A program made the translations under genes and the position numbers. From the NCBI GenBank assembly GCA_030220185.1, contig JASPKZ010000419.1:3925501-3989500 (forward strand): 64,000 nt of DNA, read 5' to 3'. This document shows, piece by piece, positions 54,256 through 64,000 of this stretch. The notes under the pieces are model-generated. The model had not been told where the DNA came from. It did no database searches and saw only the letters and a program-made list of their open reading frames with translations. Source of the stretch: Diploptera punctata. Lineage: Eukaryota; Arthropoda; Insecta; Blattodea; Blaberidae. Numbering within the stretch: the stretch's first letter is position 1; the number at the start of each line of letters is the position of its first letter.

Positions 54256-57200
54256 AACTAACTAATTGACTCGCAGGCTTTATCGAAACCGTATATTCAT
54301 GGCCGAGAGGACATATGCTCTCCATACATCCCTATCCTGAGTTAATGTTTTCCAATCATCTCCTGTATAATCTACTTTCCTCAAATCAGAGATAATGTTA
54401 TTCTCCCACCTCATTATTGGTATACCAACTGGGCGTTTTCCCTTTGGTTTTCCTGCAAGAAACTTCCATGCATTTCTTTCATCCCCCATAAGTGCCACAT
54501 GTACTGCCCAACGCAGTCTACGAGACTTAATTGTTCTTATTATATCCAGCTTCTTATACATATCATATAGCTAACTATTATGTAGTTTTCTCCATTCATC
54601 TGTCTGTTCATCTCTCTTTGGTCCAAAAATGTTTCTAAGGACTTTATTCTCAAATACTCCTAATCTTCTTTCCTCCCTTAAAGTAAGAGTCCATGTATCG
54701 ACATAATTTAATATAACTGGGAGAATAACAGTTTTATATTTTCAGTTTATCGTTTTTTAAAAGGAAGACAAGAGTCCCTGTAATTGCATTATATCATGAA
54801 TTTCCAGAATTGAGCCTATGTTTAATTTCTTTGTGCATCGTATTCCTATTTGTGATTATTGTTCCTACATACTTGAAATCAGTCACTTGTTCAAAATTTC
54901 CTTCATTTTTCATTAGTTGTCAATTTCCATTATATAACGCATTTCAATGTGTGAACATATATTTAGTTTTATTGATGTTTACTTCCAGTACCAATTTCTT
55001 AGTATTATTCAATAGAGGGTGCGTGTTGACTCGTAGTATCTCCTCGCTATCGCTCAATATTACTATATCATCAGCATAAACTAACAGTCTATTAATAGCA
55101 TTGAGTTGTAGGCTTCTTCATTCTACAAAGATTTGATGGCATGCTCTAATACAAAATTGAATAATAGTTGTTCTATAATAGGAGATGCTCTATCTTGTAA
55201 ATTTATGTTAGCTCATGTTGTCATTATCTTCTAACAAAAGATAGTTTTGCTTCTTTATAAATGGGGCTTAAATCCATTGCACTAAGGAGATTGTGCATCC
55301 CTTTGCTTTAACCCATTGCTATTGTGAATTTCAAAAGTATCAGAAAACTATTGCGTACACGTATCTTACTCTTTGTGCCATTTAGACACATTCGTAAAAG
55401 TCACTAACGTTTTAGGAATTCCGAACTCCAGAAGGATAGTATATAATTACTCTCTCTTAAGTGAATCGTATGCCTTTTAGAAGTCTACGTATAGTTGGTG
55501 TACAGAGGCATTATATTCACATTTTTTTAAATCTCTCTTATGCTAAAAATCTCATTTGGTGTAGACATGTCTCTTCTAAATCCGCATTAATGATCTCCTA
55601 GAATGTCGTCAATAAAGGGAGAAAGGCTACTTAGAAATATATTTGTTAGGATTTTATACTAAGTTGAGAGTAATGAGATGCCCCTGTAGTTGTTGCATTC
55701 AATTTTATCTCTTTTCTTATATATTGATACGATAGTCGATTCATTCCATTCATTTGAAAGAGCTTTTGTTTTCCTCCAAAATCATAGAAAGTAACCGACG
55801 TATCTTGTCCATCAATTTTCTCCCCCTGCTTTTATAAATTCTGATGTAATCCCATCTGAATCCGAGGCTTCATATAACTTAAATTTTTCTATCGCCATTT
55901 CAACCTCTAACGCACTTGGTTCTGTGACTAGCATTTCTGTCTGTAAATTAGCCTCTTCAATATCATGTTCTGTACGTACATTTAATAGCTGATTAAAGTA
56001 ACTTTTTCATCTATTTATTATACACCAGGAATCTGCAATCATATCTCCATTTTCATTCCTAATTATGTTTGTTCTAGTCTGAAACCCTTACTTCTCAATC
56101 CTAATTCTCTGATATAATGCTCTGATGTTCCTATTTTATTTCAAGATTATTAATCTTCTCTCTCAAATATTCCCTCTTTTTACTCTTTAATAACCTGGTG
56201 ATTTCCTGTCTTGCCCCGCGCCGTAGCTGAGCGGTTAAGGTAGGAAGCCTTGGCGCAGAGCTACAGGACTTGCGCTGGTTCGAGTCTCCATGGGGGAAGA
56301 AATTTTCTCATGGTATTTCGGCCAGTATGGGACCGGTGCCCACCCAGCGTCGTGAGGCAATTGGGTAGCTACAATAAGTAGCGGCTCCAGGTTGAGGAAT
56401 CAGCTATAACGGCTGGGGGACTCGACATGCTAACCACATGTCACCCCTACACTGGCTGTTGATCATCTACCTCTGTGATTGACACATGTGGATGTGAAGG
56501 GCCAGCAGCCGGCTGGTAAAAGGGCAACCGCTGAAAAGTGGAAAGACCCTCAATCGGAATTTCCTGTCTTGCTGTACCTAATTTTACTAAATTACTTCAT
56601 TTGGCTCAAGTAAACAATTCATGTTTACTTGCCTTATTTTCCTTACAATGTTGACACATTCCTCATCAAACCTCTTCTTGTTTTTCACCTCTTTTGAATA
56701 ATCAACACTTTCTGGTACTGAAAATTTTATAGTATCTCTTATAGCTTCCTATTCTTTATTCATATAAATTTCTTCTTCGAATGCATCATTCTCATCTGAA
56801 GATTCCAGTGTTTCTAATCTATTAGCAATTTTGATATGGTATTCGTGCCGTAGTTCATTATTTCTCAAGTTTTTCAAATCTAATTTTTCAGAATTATCTA
56901 TATATTTTTTTTCCTTTCATGAGCGATAGCCGTTGTCTGATTTTCGCCCTCACCAGATGACGATCCGAATTGCAGTCTGCCCTTCTAACTGACCTAACAT
57001 CGATAATCTGCAGTGCCAGCGTTTGTCCACTAATACATGATCTATCTGGTTCCGAAATTCGTCATTTGGAGACGTCCAGGTGTCTTTATGAATATACGTA
57101 CGCTGGCATGTTGTGCTCTTAACAATGAAATTATTTGATGTGGCAAAGTTGACTAATCTAACTCCATTATCGTTACTATCTTCATGAAGACTGAATTTGC

Positions 57201-57940
57201 CTATTGTTGGTTTGAATATTCTTCCCGCCGCACTTATGCATTAAAATCTCCTAAGACAATTTTGATATGATATCGTTAAACACTGTCAAATAAGCATTCT
57301 AATTTTTCATAGAACTCATCCTTGATTTTGTCATCCTTATCTTCTGTGGGACCATGTACATTTAGGATTACAAAATCTAGTTGTTTACCCTCTAGAATTA
57401 TATACAATATCCTGACAAATTTAATATCTCGGATAGCTGAGAGGATCCTTTTTCGGACTAGAAAGCCTGTTTCAAATTCAGGTCTTGCTACACCCACGTA
57501 GTATAATGCAAAGCTTCCAGATTCCTGACAACCATTACCTGGCCATCCAACTTCCTGTAAAGCGACTGTATCCCAAGAGTGATATATTTAATTCCCGCGT
57601 TAATATATCAAGCGCCTCGCTATTATATAACGTTCTAATATTTCATGTACCTAGGAACAAGTTCCTGTGTTTGAGCCTTTGGCGTGGATTCCCTGAAGTA
57701 GGCCCCGCCCGGAGAATCGAATGGGGGACTATTTTACCTCCGGCGAATTTTACCCTAGTGGAACTCATGTCAGTAATTCTTGACGGTTGTATGTTTACGG
57801 TGAAAGGTCGTCACTCTTTCGACCAAGGTACTTTTTTCGTCTGGCTTATCGCCTTCGACCAGTTCGACATGGGTAACCTTTTCGGCAGCAATGCTACCGC
57901 CGGCATAGCTCTCGGGGTCATTTAAGCACGCAAACCACAA
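54256..57940 (-). mobile_element. LINE family A, near full length, minus strand
   Basis: This is the longest family A copy. From high to low coordinate on the minus strand: a 5' coding-like region with NDPESYAGGSIAA (about 57900); an APE-type endonuclease (SFALYYVGVARPEFETGF-like near 57500, LDFVILNVHGPTED, KIVLGDFNA near 57250, QIDHVLVDKRWHCRLSML near 57040, SDHHLV-like); reverse transcriptase, including SGGE-type motifs near 55830, KKAYDS near 55470 and VYADDIVILSDSE at 55063-55085; the thumb; RPVGIPIMRWENNI; and a TTAG-type tail at 54256. Many stops and frameshifts make it inactive. SINE S2 lies at 56214-56558. Confidence 0.85.
56214..56558 (+). mobile_element. SINE S2, complete, exact 13-bp TSD
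   Basis: The tRNA-derived head CCGTAGCTGAGCGGTTAAGG (A box) and GCTGGTTCGAGTCTCC (B box) are followed by a body with TTTCGGCCAGTATGGGACCG, GTAGCGGCTCCAGGTTGAGG and AGCAGCCGGCTGGTAAAAGG, and an end at CCCTCAATCG. atttcctgtcttg occurs at 56201-56213 and 56559-56571. The element is 345 bases and is the reference copy for S2. Confidence 0.96.
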
Positions 57941-58318
57941 CAAGATAAAGATACCATGGAGGGGAACTATTTGATATAAACACATTAATTATTTGACAAT
58001 AGGTATTAAACTTTTTTTGTATTCAGCACATTGTATTAATACAGATAATATACATAATAATGTTCGCACATCTGAATTCTTCCTCTTGTTTGTTTCTCTA
58101 ACACATTGCTTCCATTCTTATCTATTTTTGTAGCGTCTAAAAAGGGATCCTGTAATCCAGTAAACTGTTATCATATTCTCTAACATCATATGTAGCATTC
58201 CTTTCTAAGTTCCGGCTATCCGGTAGACTTTTCCCTTCCTCTAGCCTCAACGAACCATATCTCTTTTTTTTTTTTTTATTTACAGAATGACATACTTCCA
58301 CACTTTTCTCTTTTATAT
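57941..58318. other. No gene recognised
   Basis: Contains a T run near 58262. Otherwise unassigned. Confidence 0.5.
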
Positions 58319-58440
58319 ATAGGACTATTCAGTTTTTAATGATTTCTGAGAGATGTTGGGACGACAAGAGTCCCTGTATTGCTTAATGGCATGCACTTTT
58401 ATAATTGAGCCTATGTTTAAACCCAATTAAAATAATATAT
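58319..58440 (-). mobile_element. LINE family A, short fragment
   Basis: GAGAGATGTTGGGACGACAA, GAGTCCCTGTATTGC and ATTGAGCCTATGTTTAA match family A as at 54750-54830 and 43320-43410. Confidence 0.7.
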
Positions 58441-58494
58441 GTTAGCATTTTAATTAAAAGACATTATTAAAACATCTCAGTTCATTTGCACCAG

Positions 58495-58690
58495 AATTAA
58501 AATCTGAGCGCAAAATTGCCAACACATTTTATGGTTATTTTACGGCATAAGACCCACAACATTACTTTTCCTCCTAAGGAAGCTTCACTCAGGAGTTTTA
58601 CGCTCTTAGAAATTTGTTGACCCCAGCTGGATTTGAACACACAAACCTTGGAACCAGAGTTGATAATGATGACCGTCATTTCAACGTTAC
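58495..58690. other. Degenerate tRNA-like / SINE-like sequence
   Basis: GCGCAAAATTGCCAACACATT resembles 28011-28030. GCTGGATTTGAACACACAAA (minus-strand B-box type) is in the position of a tRNA-like head. Ends cannot be set. Confidence 0.4.
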
Positions 58691-59584
58691 CGATAGGATT
58701 ATATTGATTAGGTTTAGTGTTGTTAGATATGTTAGTCTATTATATGAAGTGCAACAGTTCGATAAAATTATTCGAAGTTGCTTTGAATGTTTGACCACTA
58801 GCATTATTATGGAAAAGTCTAAAATATTTGACACAGAATTTCCAGTCAGGGATGACAACTCCCTAATTTGAGGTTATAATAGCTTGTGTGCTGGCAATTA
58901 GATAGTTCAGGGCAAAGATTACATAAACAAGGAGTTTGCATGATTTTACATCAGTTCACTAAATGCAAACGCAAATGAGGTAAATAGAGTAGCTGAAACC
59001 GAGCTTTAAGTCACAGGAATATAGGCTGCATTATAAAGGAATATAAACTTGGAAAGAATCACTGTTTTTTATTTTCTTATCAGTCTGTGTGATAAAAATA
59101 ACCTCTGAAATTAAAAAAAAAAAACCTTGAAAAACTCTAAATTCATATTTACATTCAATCGTAAAGTACGTAATTAATATTCAATACAAATTATCTAAAG
59201 TATGGAAAACATAAACTAAAATGTATGGAGATTAGTCCTATTTGCAGCATATGTAATGCTCATCTTCCCTAAATATGCGCATACGACTACGATCCCTAGT
59301 TCTAACAGAGGTTTATCATGTTTTTCCAAGTTTTAATAAGATCGTTCTTCATTTTTTTGAATGAGTGCAACTGATAAAAATTACGTAATCCTTCTTTTTC
59401 ATTGACTCAACAGCCCATTGACTCAACCTTCGTCTCCTGCAGACATCCCTCTCCATAGAAAACTTTTCCTAATTGTTTATTTTACATTTTTAGAGTCTTG
59501 ACACATACAGTTCCATAATCTATTCTCAGATCTTCCGCGTAATATAGTTCCTTGAGGTCGCGAGTAATATATTTATTTTATCTG
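58691..59584. other. No gene recognised
   Basis: AT-rich; short frames only. It ends at the TSD of the family F LINE. Confidence 0.5.
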
Positions 59585-60100
59585 TTTATTATTTTCGCGG
59601 GAGACTAGCGTTGGCAACAACTAATGTGGGAGCTGTAACAAGGACAACGCGAGGAAAATGAAGATAAACCGTGAGTAGAGAACAAATAGAGAGCTAAATT
59701 GTAACGCAGATGATAGTACAAATTAATAGACACAACTGAAAGTGTAGGCAAAGTGCCATACGTCTAAATAGTAAAACCACAGACGACAAAAGAAGAAAGT
59801 GGGGTTAGTGAAGTGCTATAACGTTGAGTGCAGTGCAGGGTTACCAACGGCGAAGTTGTAAACATCTATGCAAGCAGAGAGCAGGACTACAGGACAACTA
59901 GCGACATCTGTTAGCAACAAAGTGAACGGCAGAGGCGAGCAGCGCGCGATCAGGCAGCAAGTACTACCATCAGCCGGAGACCGACAGAACTAAGAGAGCA
60001 GCAAACCAGAAATACGAAGGAATAATCAGCCGAATACAAGACCACACCAATATCAGATCCCAAGGCAGAGACCACCATAACACCGGAAAACAGATACACC

Positions 60101-61081
60101 ATGGCGGGTAATAAGTCAGGCCGGAAAAACAACACAAAGAACAATCACTCAAACCGCACAAGCGACGAGGAAGATTGCGCGGGAAACAGCGGAGGTATAA
60201 AAGGCATGTTTACAGAAATACTAAACGAAATCAAAGAAATCAGAAGACAGAACGAGGATTTCAGAGAAGAGACTAAGAAAAACATCACAGATCTAAAGAA
60301 CGAAATCAAGAATTTTGACAAGAAACTAGAAGAAAAATGCTGCTCACTAGAAGAAAAAATAATCAGCAGAGAAAACAGCACAAACGATTCGGTCAGACGA
60401 ATAGAAGAGAAGCTAAAAACACTGGAAAACGCAGAGGAAAAGAGACAGCGCAGTGAAAAGAGAAACAATATAATTATAAAAAGCAAGGACTTTGACGAGG
60501 AAACAAACAGCACAAAAGATGACAAAGTGAAAGCAATACTCAGAAAAATCTAATGCAAAGAAGACTATACCAGAGCAAAATTCATAGGAAGAGACAAACT
60601 AGACAGGGGCCTCGTGAAAGTACAAATGAAGACAATTGAAGATAAAATCGCCGTCATGAAAAACAAAAGCAAATTAAAAGGACAAGACTGCTACATAGAT
60701 TCTGATCTGACTAGACAGGAGAGAGAGATTCAACAAACACTCAGACAACGTGCAAGAGAAGAGCGAGAGAAAGGCAACACCGTACAAGTTGGATACCAAA
60801 AAATGTTGATAAACAATCAGTGGGTAAACTTGGACTACTCTCCTTCAACAGCAAGACACCTAAAGCATACTATCTTACCACATGCCAGAACAAGAACAAG
60901 CAACGACCATGCAATTACAATTTCAACACTGAATGTACAAACACTTAGAATAAGCGAAAGAGAGGAAGAGTTAGATCATGCTTTAAAAGAAATAAAATTC
61001 GACGTTTTAGGTCATAGTGAAATTAGAAGAACTGGCGAAGCCATCATAGAAAAACAAACAGACACCTATTTTATTATATAG
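60101..61081 (+). pseudogene. LINE F coiled-coil region and start of endonuclease
   Basis: From ATG 60101 the product begins MAGNKSGRKNNTKNNHSNRT and then has a long charged heptad region (EIRRQNEDFREETKKN through KLKTLENAEEKRQ, roughly residues 40-130), a probable trimerising coiled coil as in ORF1-type LINE proteins. A single TAA (60551-60553) interrupts; the same frame stays open to 61081, giving ARHLKHTILPHARTRTSND, then TISTLNVQTLRISEREEELD and FDVLGHSEIRRTGE. These are the first two motifs of an APE-type endonuclease. If that stop is a mutation, the coiled coil and the endonuclease/RT were one polypeptide of about 1,200 residues. A frameshift occurs near 61075. Confidence 0.8.
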
Positions 61082-61137
61082 GCACAACTCCCGGACAAAG
61101 AGAAGTACGCTTCATCATCAGAAAACAAGTCAAACAT

Positions 61138-61878
61138 ATGGTGCAAGAAATAGTAGGGGTGTCTGAAAGGATCGCAGTCTTAAAATTAGCAACTAGAGGC
61201 TCCACAATAACAATCATTCAGGTTTATGCCCCAGCAGAAGCCTACAGCGATGAAACTATAGAACAATTCTACTCGAACCTGGGAACTACCATAGATCAGC
61301 ACAAATCTACACTAAACCTAATCATAGGAGATTTCAACAGCAAAGTGGGCCCACGCAGCCACGAGGATGAAGACCCAGTGGGAAGATATGGGTATGGGGC
61401 AAGAAATGAAAGAGGGGAAAAGCTCGTTCAATTCGCACAAGAACATAAACTAAAGATAGTCAACACCTTTTTTAAGAAAATGCCTAGCTCAAAGTGGACT
61501 TGGCGCTCGCCAGACGGCAACACAAAGAACGAAATTGACTACATCCTAAGCGATAACCAAAGAACCATAAGAGATATCCAAGTAGTAGCCAATCTGAAAT
61601 TCAGTACAGACCACAGGATGGTGCGGGCAAAAATGAAGATAGAAAGAAGAAGGAAGCATCCAGCAAAGCAACATAGACAAAATATAGAAAACATAGACAG
61701 CAACAAATTCCAGCTACATCTTCGCGACAGAATTGCAGAGTCCAACCCCAACCGAGAAGCAGGTGCTCAGGAACTGTACAACTCCCTGGGACAATGTATA
61801 CTACAGGCGACAAGGACTCCAGCAAAAATACGAAAGCCCAGAAAGAAGGCAAACTCAGTCAAGGAACCATTGCCTTAA
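61138..61878 (+). pseudogene. LINE F endonuclease (APE-type), main part
   Basis: An open frame of 246 codons contains IAVLKLATRGSTITIIQVYA, LNLIIGDFNSKVG (metal-binding GDFN), KWTWRSPDGNTKNEIDYILS and KFSTDHRMVRAKM (catalytic DH), the ordered motifs of an apurinic-like endonuclease that nicks the target for reverse transcription. The start ATG is internal to the domain; the true N-terminal part is in the previous frame before about 61075. The frame shifts again near 61830, where 61794-62015 continues. Confidence 0.88.
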
Positions 61879-62220
61879 TTGAACGTCGATCGGAGATGCT
61901 ACAAACCAGAGACGCTTCGGAGTCGAATAGAACCGAGTATGCCGCAATGGACAAGCTGACGAAAAAGGAAATACGGAAAGATCTGCGAGAGTACCGCACA
62001 ACCATAACTAGGTAAATAATAGAAACCTCCAAATCGATAAGGAAAGCAAAGAGGGAAAGAAATGGTGACAAACAATGGATGCTAGGAATTAAGAACCAAG
62101 CAGGAGGCCGCAACACATTAAGAACAGATATAATCCAGTCAGCCACAGATTTCATAAATCCCTATACACAAGCTCCCTAACAACCCAGGCAACAAATCAC
62201 ATAGGCATATTCGATGCTAA
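61794..62220 (+). pseudogene. LINE F linker between endonuclease and RT
   Basis: The frame KGKLSQGTIALIERRSEMLQ, then MDKLTKKEIRKDLREYRTT, then after a TAA at 62013 IIETSKSIRKAKRERNGDKQ, forms the basic linker typical between endonuclease and RT. A frameshift lies between about 62155 and 62230. Confidence 0.65.
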
Positions 62221-62227
62221 ACTCGAA

Positions 62228-63217
62228 AACCACGCCAACGCCTTTCCCCCAGTACTGGCCAGCGAAATTAGAACTGCAATAGATGAAATGAAAAATGGCA
62301 AAACACCCGGAGAGGATGGAATATACAACGAATTGCTAAAACTGGCTTCAGATCAAATACTACCATCATTCACAAACATCTTTAACAAAATTCTGCAGAC
62401 AGAAGAGATACCCGATCAATGGAAATCAAACACAATCATTCTTCTCCACAAGAAAGGCACAAAAGATGACATGAATAATTACCGACACATAAGCCTGATG
62501 TCCAATCTATACAAACTATTTTCAAAAGTGCTAACAAGAAGACTAACAAAAGCCCTGGACGAAAACCAGCCAACAGAACAAGCCGGATTCCGCTCAGGCT
62601 TTAGTGCAACAGACCATCTCCAAGCAATTAACCAAATAATAGAAAAGACAGTTGAATACCACCATACATTATATCTAGCATTCGTCGACTACAACAAGGC
62701 ATTCGACTCAGTAGAACATTCAAGTGTCCTCCAGGCATTACACACCCAAGGAATCGAACACAAGTACATCCGCGTTCTGGATAAGATCTACAGCCAAAGC
62801 TATGCCAAGGTGAAGACAGAAATTGTGGGACAACCATTCAGTCTCAAAAGAGGAGTACGACAAGGCGACCCAATTTCTCCTAAACTTTTTACATGCGTGC
62901 TTGAAGACATATTTCGAAAACTAAACTGGAACAAGAAATACGGAGTAAATATAAACTGGAGCAGGCTATCCAACTTAAGATTCGCTGACGACGTGGTATT
63001 GTTCGCCAGATCCCCTAAACAACTCTAATCAATGCTACAAGAGCTCTCAGAAACTAGCAAAATTGCAGGCCTTTCGATGAACAAAAGCAAGACACAAATT
63101 ATGTCTAATGATCCGGAAAACCCAATCAAAGTCGATGGAATGGATCTTCAATATGTAAGCGAGTACATATACTTAGGACAACTACTCTCCTTCCATCAGA
63201 AAGTGAGAAGGAAATAA
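62228..63217 (+). pseudogene. LINE F reverse transcriptase
   Basis: Motifs in order: KNGKTPGEDGIYNELLKL, NTIILLHKKGTKDDMNNYRH, QAGFRSGFSATDHLQAINQI, LYLAFVDYNKAFDSVEHSSV, KRGVRQGDPISPKLFTCVLE and LRFADDVVLFA (catalytic FADD at 62981-62992), then MNKSKTQIMSN and YIYLGQLLS. Only one in-frame stop (TAA at 63026-63028) occurs before the frame ends at 63217. All catalytic aspartates are present. RISLM in the usual YRPISLL block reads RHISLM here. Confidence 0.92.
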
Positions 63218-63249
63218 GCAGAAGAATAGCACTCGCCTGGAAGGCGTTC

Positions 63250-63735
63250 TGGTGACTGAAATTTATACTGCTGGACAAGTCACTCAACCGGAAACTCAAA
63301 ATGGAAACACTACAAACCTGTGTTCTTCCAACACTGTTATATGACTGCCAAACTTGGAATCTTACTGCCAAACTGAAGTACACACTCCAAGTATGCCAAA
63401 GGAAAATGGAGAGGAAAATCTTAGGCATAACTCTGAAGGACAGAATCTCGAATACAACACTTCAAGCGATATCCTCAACAACTGATCCCGCACAACAAGC
63501 CATCAGGAAAAATGGAAGTGGGGAGGCCACGTCGCAAGAATACAGGACGACAGGTGGACAATAAAAACAACCATGTGGGACCCGTACACAGGGAAGAGAC
63601 AGCGCGGAAGACCAAGACGACGATGGGCTGACATCTTCAAAGAACGAGCAGGGGCGCAAAGGTCCAGAGTCGCCAGATGCAGGAAAAGCTGGAGAACGAT
63701 GGAGAGCCAACTGTGTATTAACTAATCACAGAACA
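63250..63735 (+). pseudogene. LINE F C-terminal domain
   Basis: The frame 63301-63564 has TCVLPTLLYDCQTWNLTAKL and RKMERKILGITLKDRISNT. After a frameshift near 63510, KWGGHVARIQDDRWTIKTTM, KRQRGRPRRRWADIF and KSWRTMESQLCIN follow, ending at a stop near 63722. The (L)LYGC.TW and GH.AR..D.RW..GRP..RW patterns are shared with many arthropod LINEs. Confidence 0.82.
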
Positions 63736-64000
63736 GACAGTGTATACAAACCAAGTGCTACATCCAAGTCAACTTCTCACCACGGAGTAGCTCACCGGGT
63801 GACACTCTCAAATAGAGCTTAACCCCTGTACAGGGAGGCCTTTGCCCTAAAGGGACATATCAGGCTTTTATTATTTATTTATTTATTTTATTATTTTCGC
63901 TTCTATTAATTTGTCCATCTCAAACGGACAAGTTTAATATTGATAAAATATCGAGATCTAATAGCTGTATTAATTATTTGTTGTATCGTCTTCTCCATAT

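Larger units (their letters stand above)
59599..63886 (+). mobile_element. Full-length LINE family F with exact 14-bp TSD
   Basis: tttattattttcgc at 59585-59598 and 63887-63900 is an exact TSD, and the element between (4,288 bases) includes a roughly 500-base 5' UTR, coiled-coil ORF, APE-type endonuclease, reverse transcriptase, C-terminal domain, 3' UTR (GGCCTTTGCCCTAAAGGGA) and a TTTA tail. It is the only LINE here bounded at both ends with a complete 5' region. Codons are richer in A and C than the surroundings on the coding strand. Two in-frame stops and about four frameshifts inactivate it. Confidence 0.95.

Noticed and set aside
57485..57925. 146-codon plus-strand frame (VELMSVILDGCMFTVKGRHSF)
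   Set aside because: It is the antisense of the 5' part of minus-strand LINE A, which has recognisable endonuclease and 5' motifs on the other strand.
60145..60525. Minus-strand 126-codon Ser/Phe-rich frame
   Set aside because: Antisense of the Glu/Lys-rich coiled-coil region of LINE F; its composition is explained by that.

Overview
This window reads as a large, AT-rich, intron-bearing animal genome crowded with transposable elements; there is no bacterial or viral gene organisation. An arthropod, most likely an insect, is supported by a nuclear copy of mitochondrial ATP6 that needs the invertebrate mitochondrial code (TGA as Trp), by tRNA-derived SINEs, Penelope-like elements and many families of non-LTR retrotransposon. 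The mix resembles cockroach or termite (Blattodea) genomes, but that assignment is from memory of repeat style and is not proven here. I found no convincing intact host gene. The only gene-like host sequence is a degenerate C2H2 zinc-finger array.

Layout. 0-6.4 kb: a Penelope-like element (PLE, minus strand) is split by a 3.9-kb hAT transposon (exact 8-bp target-site duplication, TSD) and by a 5'-truncated LINE (exact 13-bp TSD). 6.35-10.9 kb: a LINE (called family A here) is split by a LINE of family C (exact 14-bp TSD) and by a third LINE (family D). 11-13 kb: a small family A copy, a tRNA-like relic and otherwise unassigned DNA. 13.1-16.75 kb: a minus-strand zinc-finger pseudogene whose middle is a 250-bp tandem array. 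17.3-18.8 kb: two DNA-transposon relics. 18.8-20.5 kb: a 25-bp minisatellite interrupted by a mitochondrial ATP6 insert. 20.6-25.2 kb: LINE C, a PLE terminus, a pogo/Tigger-like element, a complete but dead Tc1-like element and LINE A. 25.2-54 kb: a patchwork of SINEs (S1-S5), MITEs, an unnamed repeat with a terminal hairpin (family R), a 'CCCGGCGT' repeat (family T), LINE A and E fragments, a pogo-type transposase relic, and long stretches where nothing is recognised. 54.26-57.94 kb: a near full-length minus-strand LINE A with a SINE inside it. 59.6-63.9 kb: a full-length LINE (family F) with a perfect 14-bp TSD, coiled-coil, endonuclease and reverse-transcriptase regions, all broken by stops and frameshifts.

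How the parts relate. The window is best read as a stratigraphy of insertions. Where TSDs are exact, the order can be read directly: PLE before hAT and before the 5.2-kb LINE; LINE A before C and D; LINE A before SINE S2 at 56.2 kb; repeat R before LINE E at 52 kb; SINE S3 before the 37.3-kb MITE. LINEs would have supplied the machinery for the SINEs, and the autonomous DNA transposons that for the MITEs, but every reading frame examined is damaged. Family letters (A, C, D, E, F, R, T, S1-S5) are labels invented for this window.
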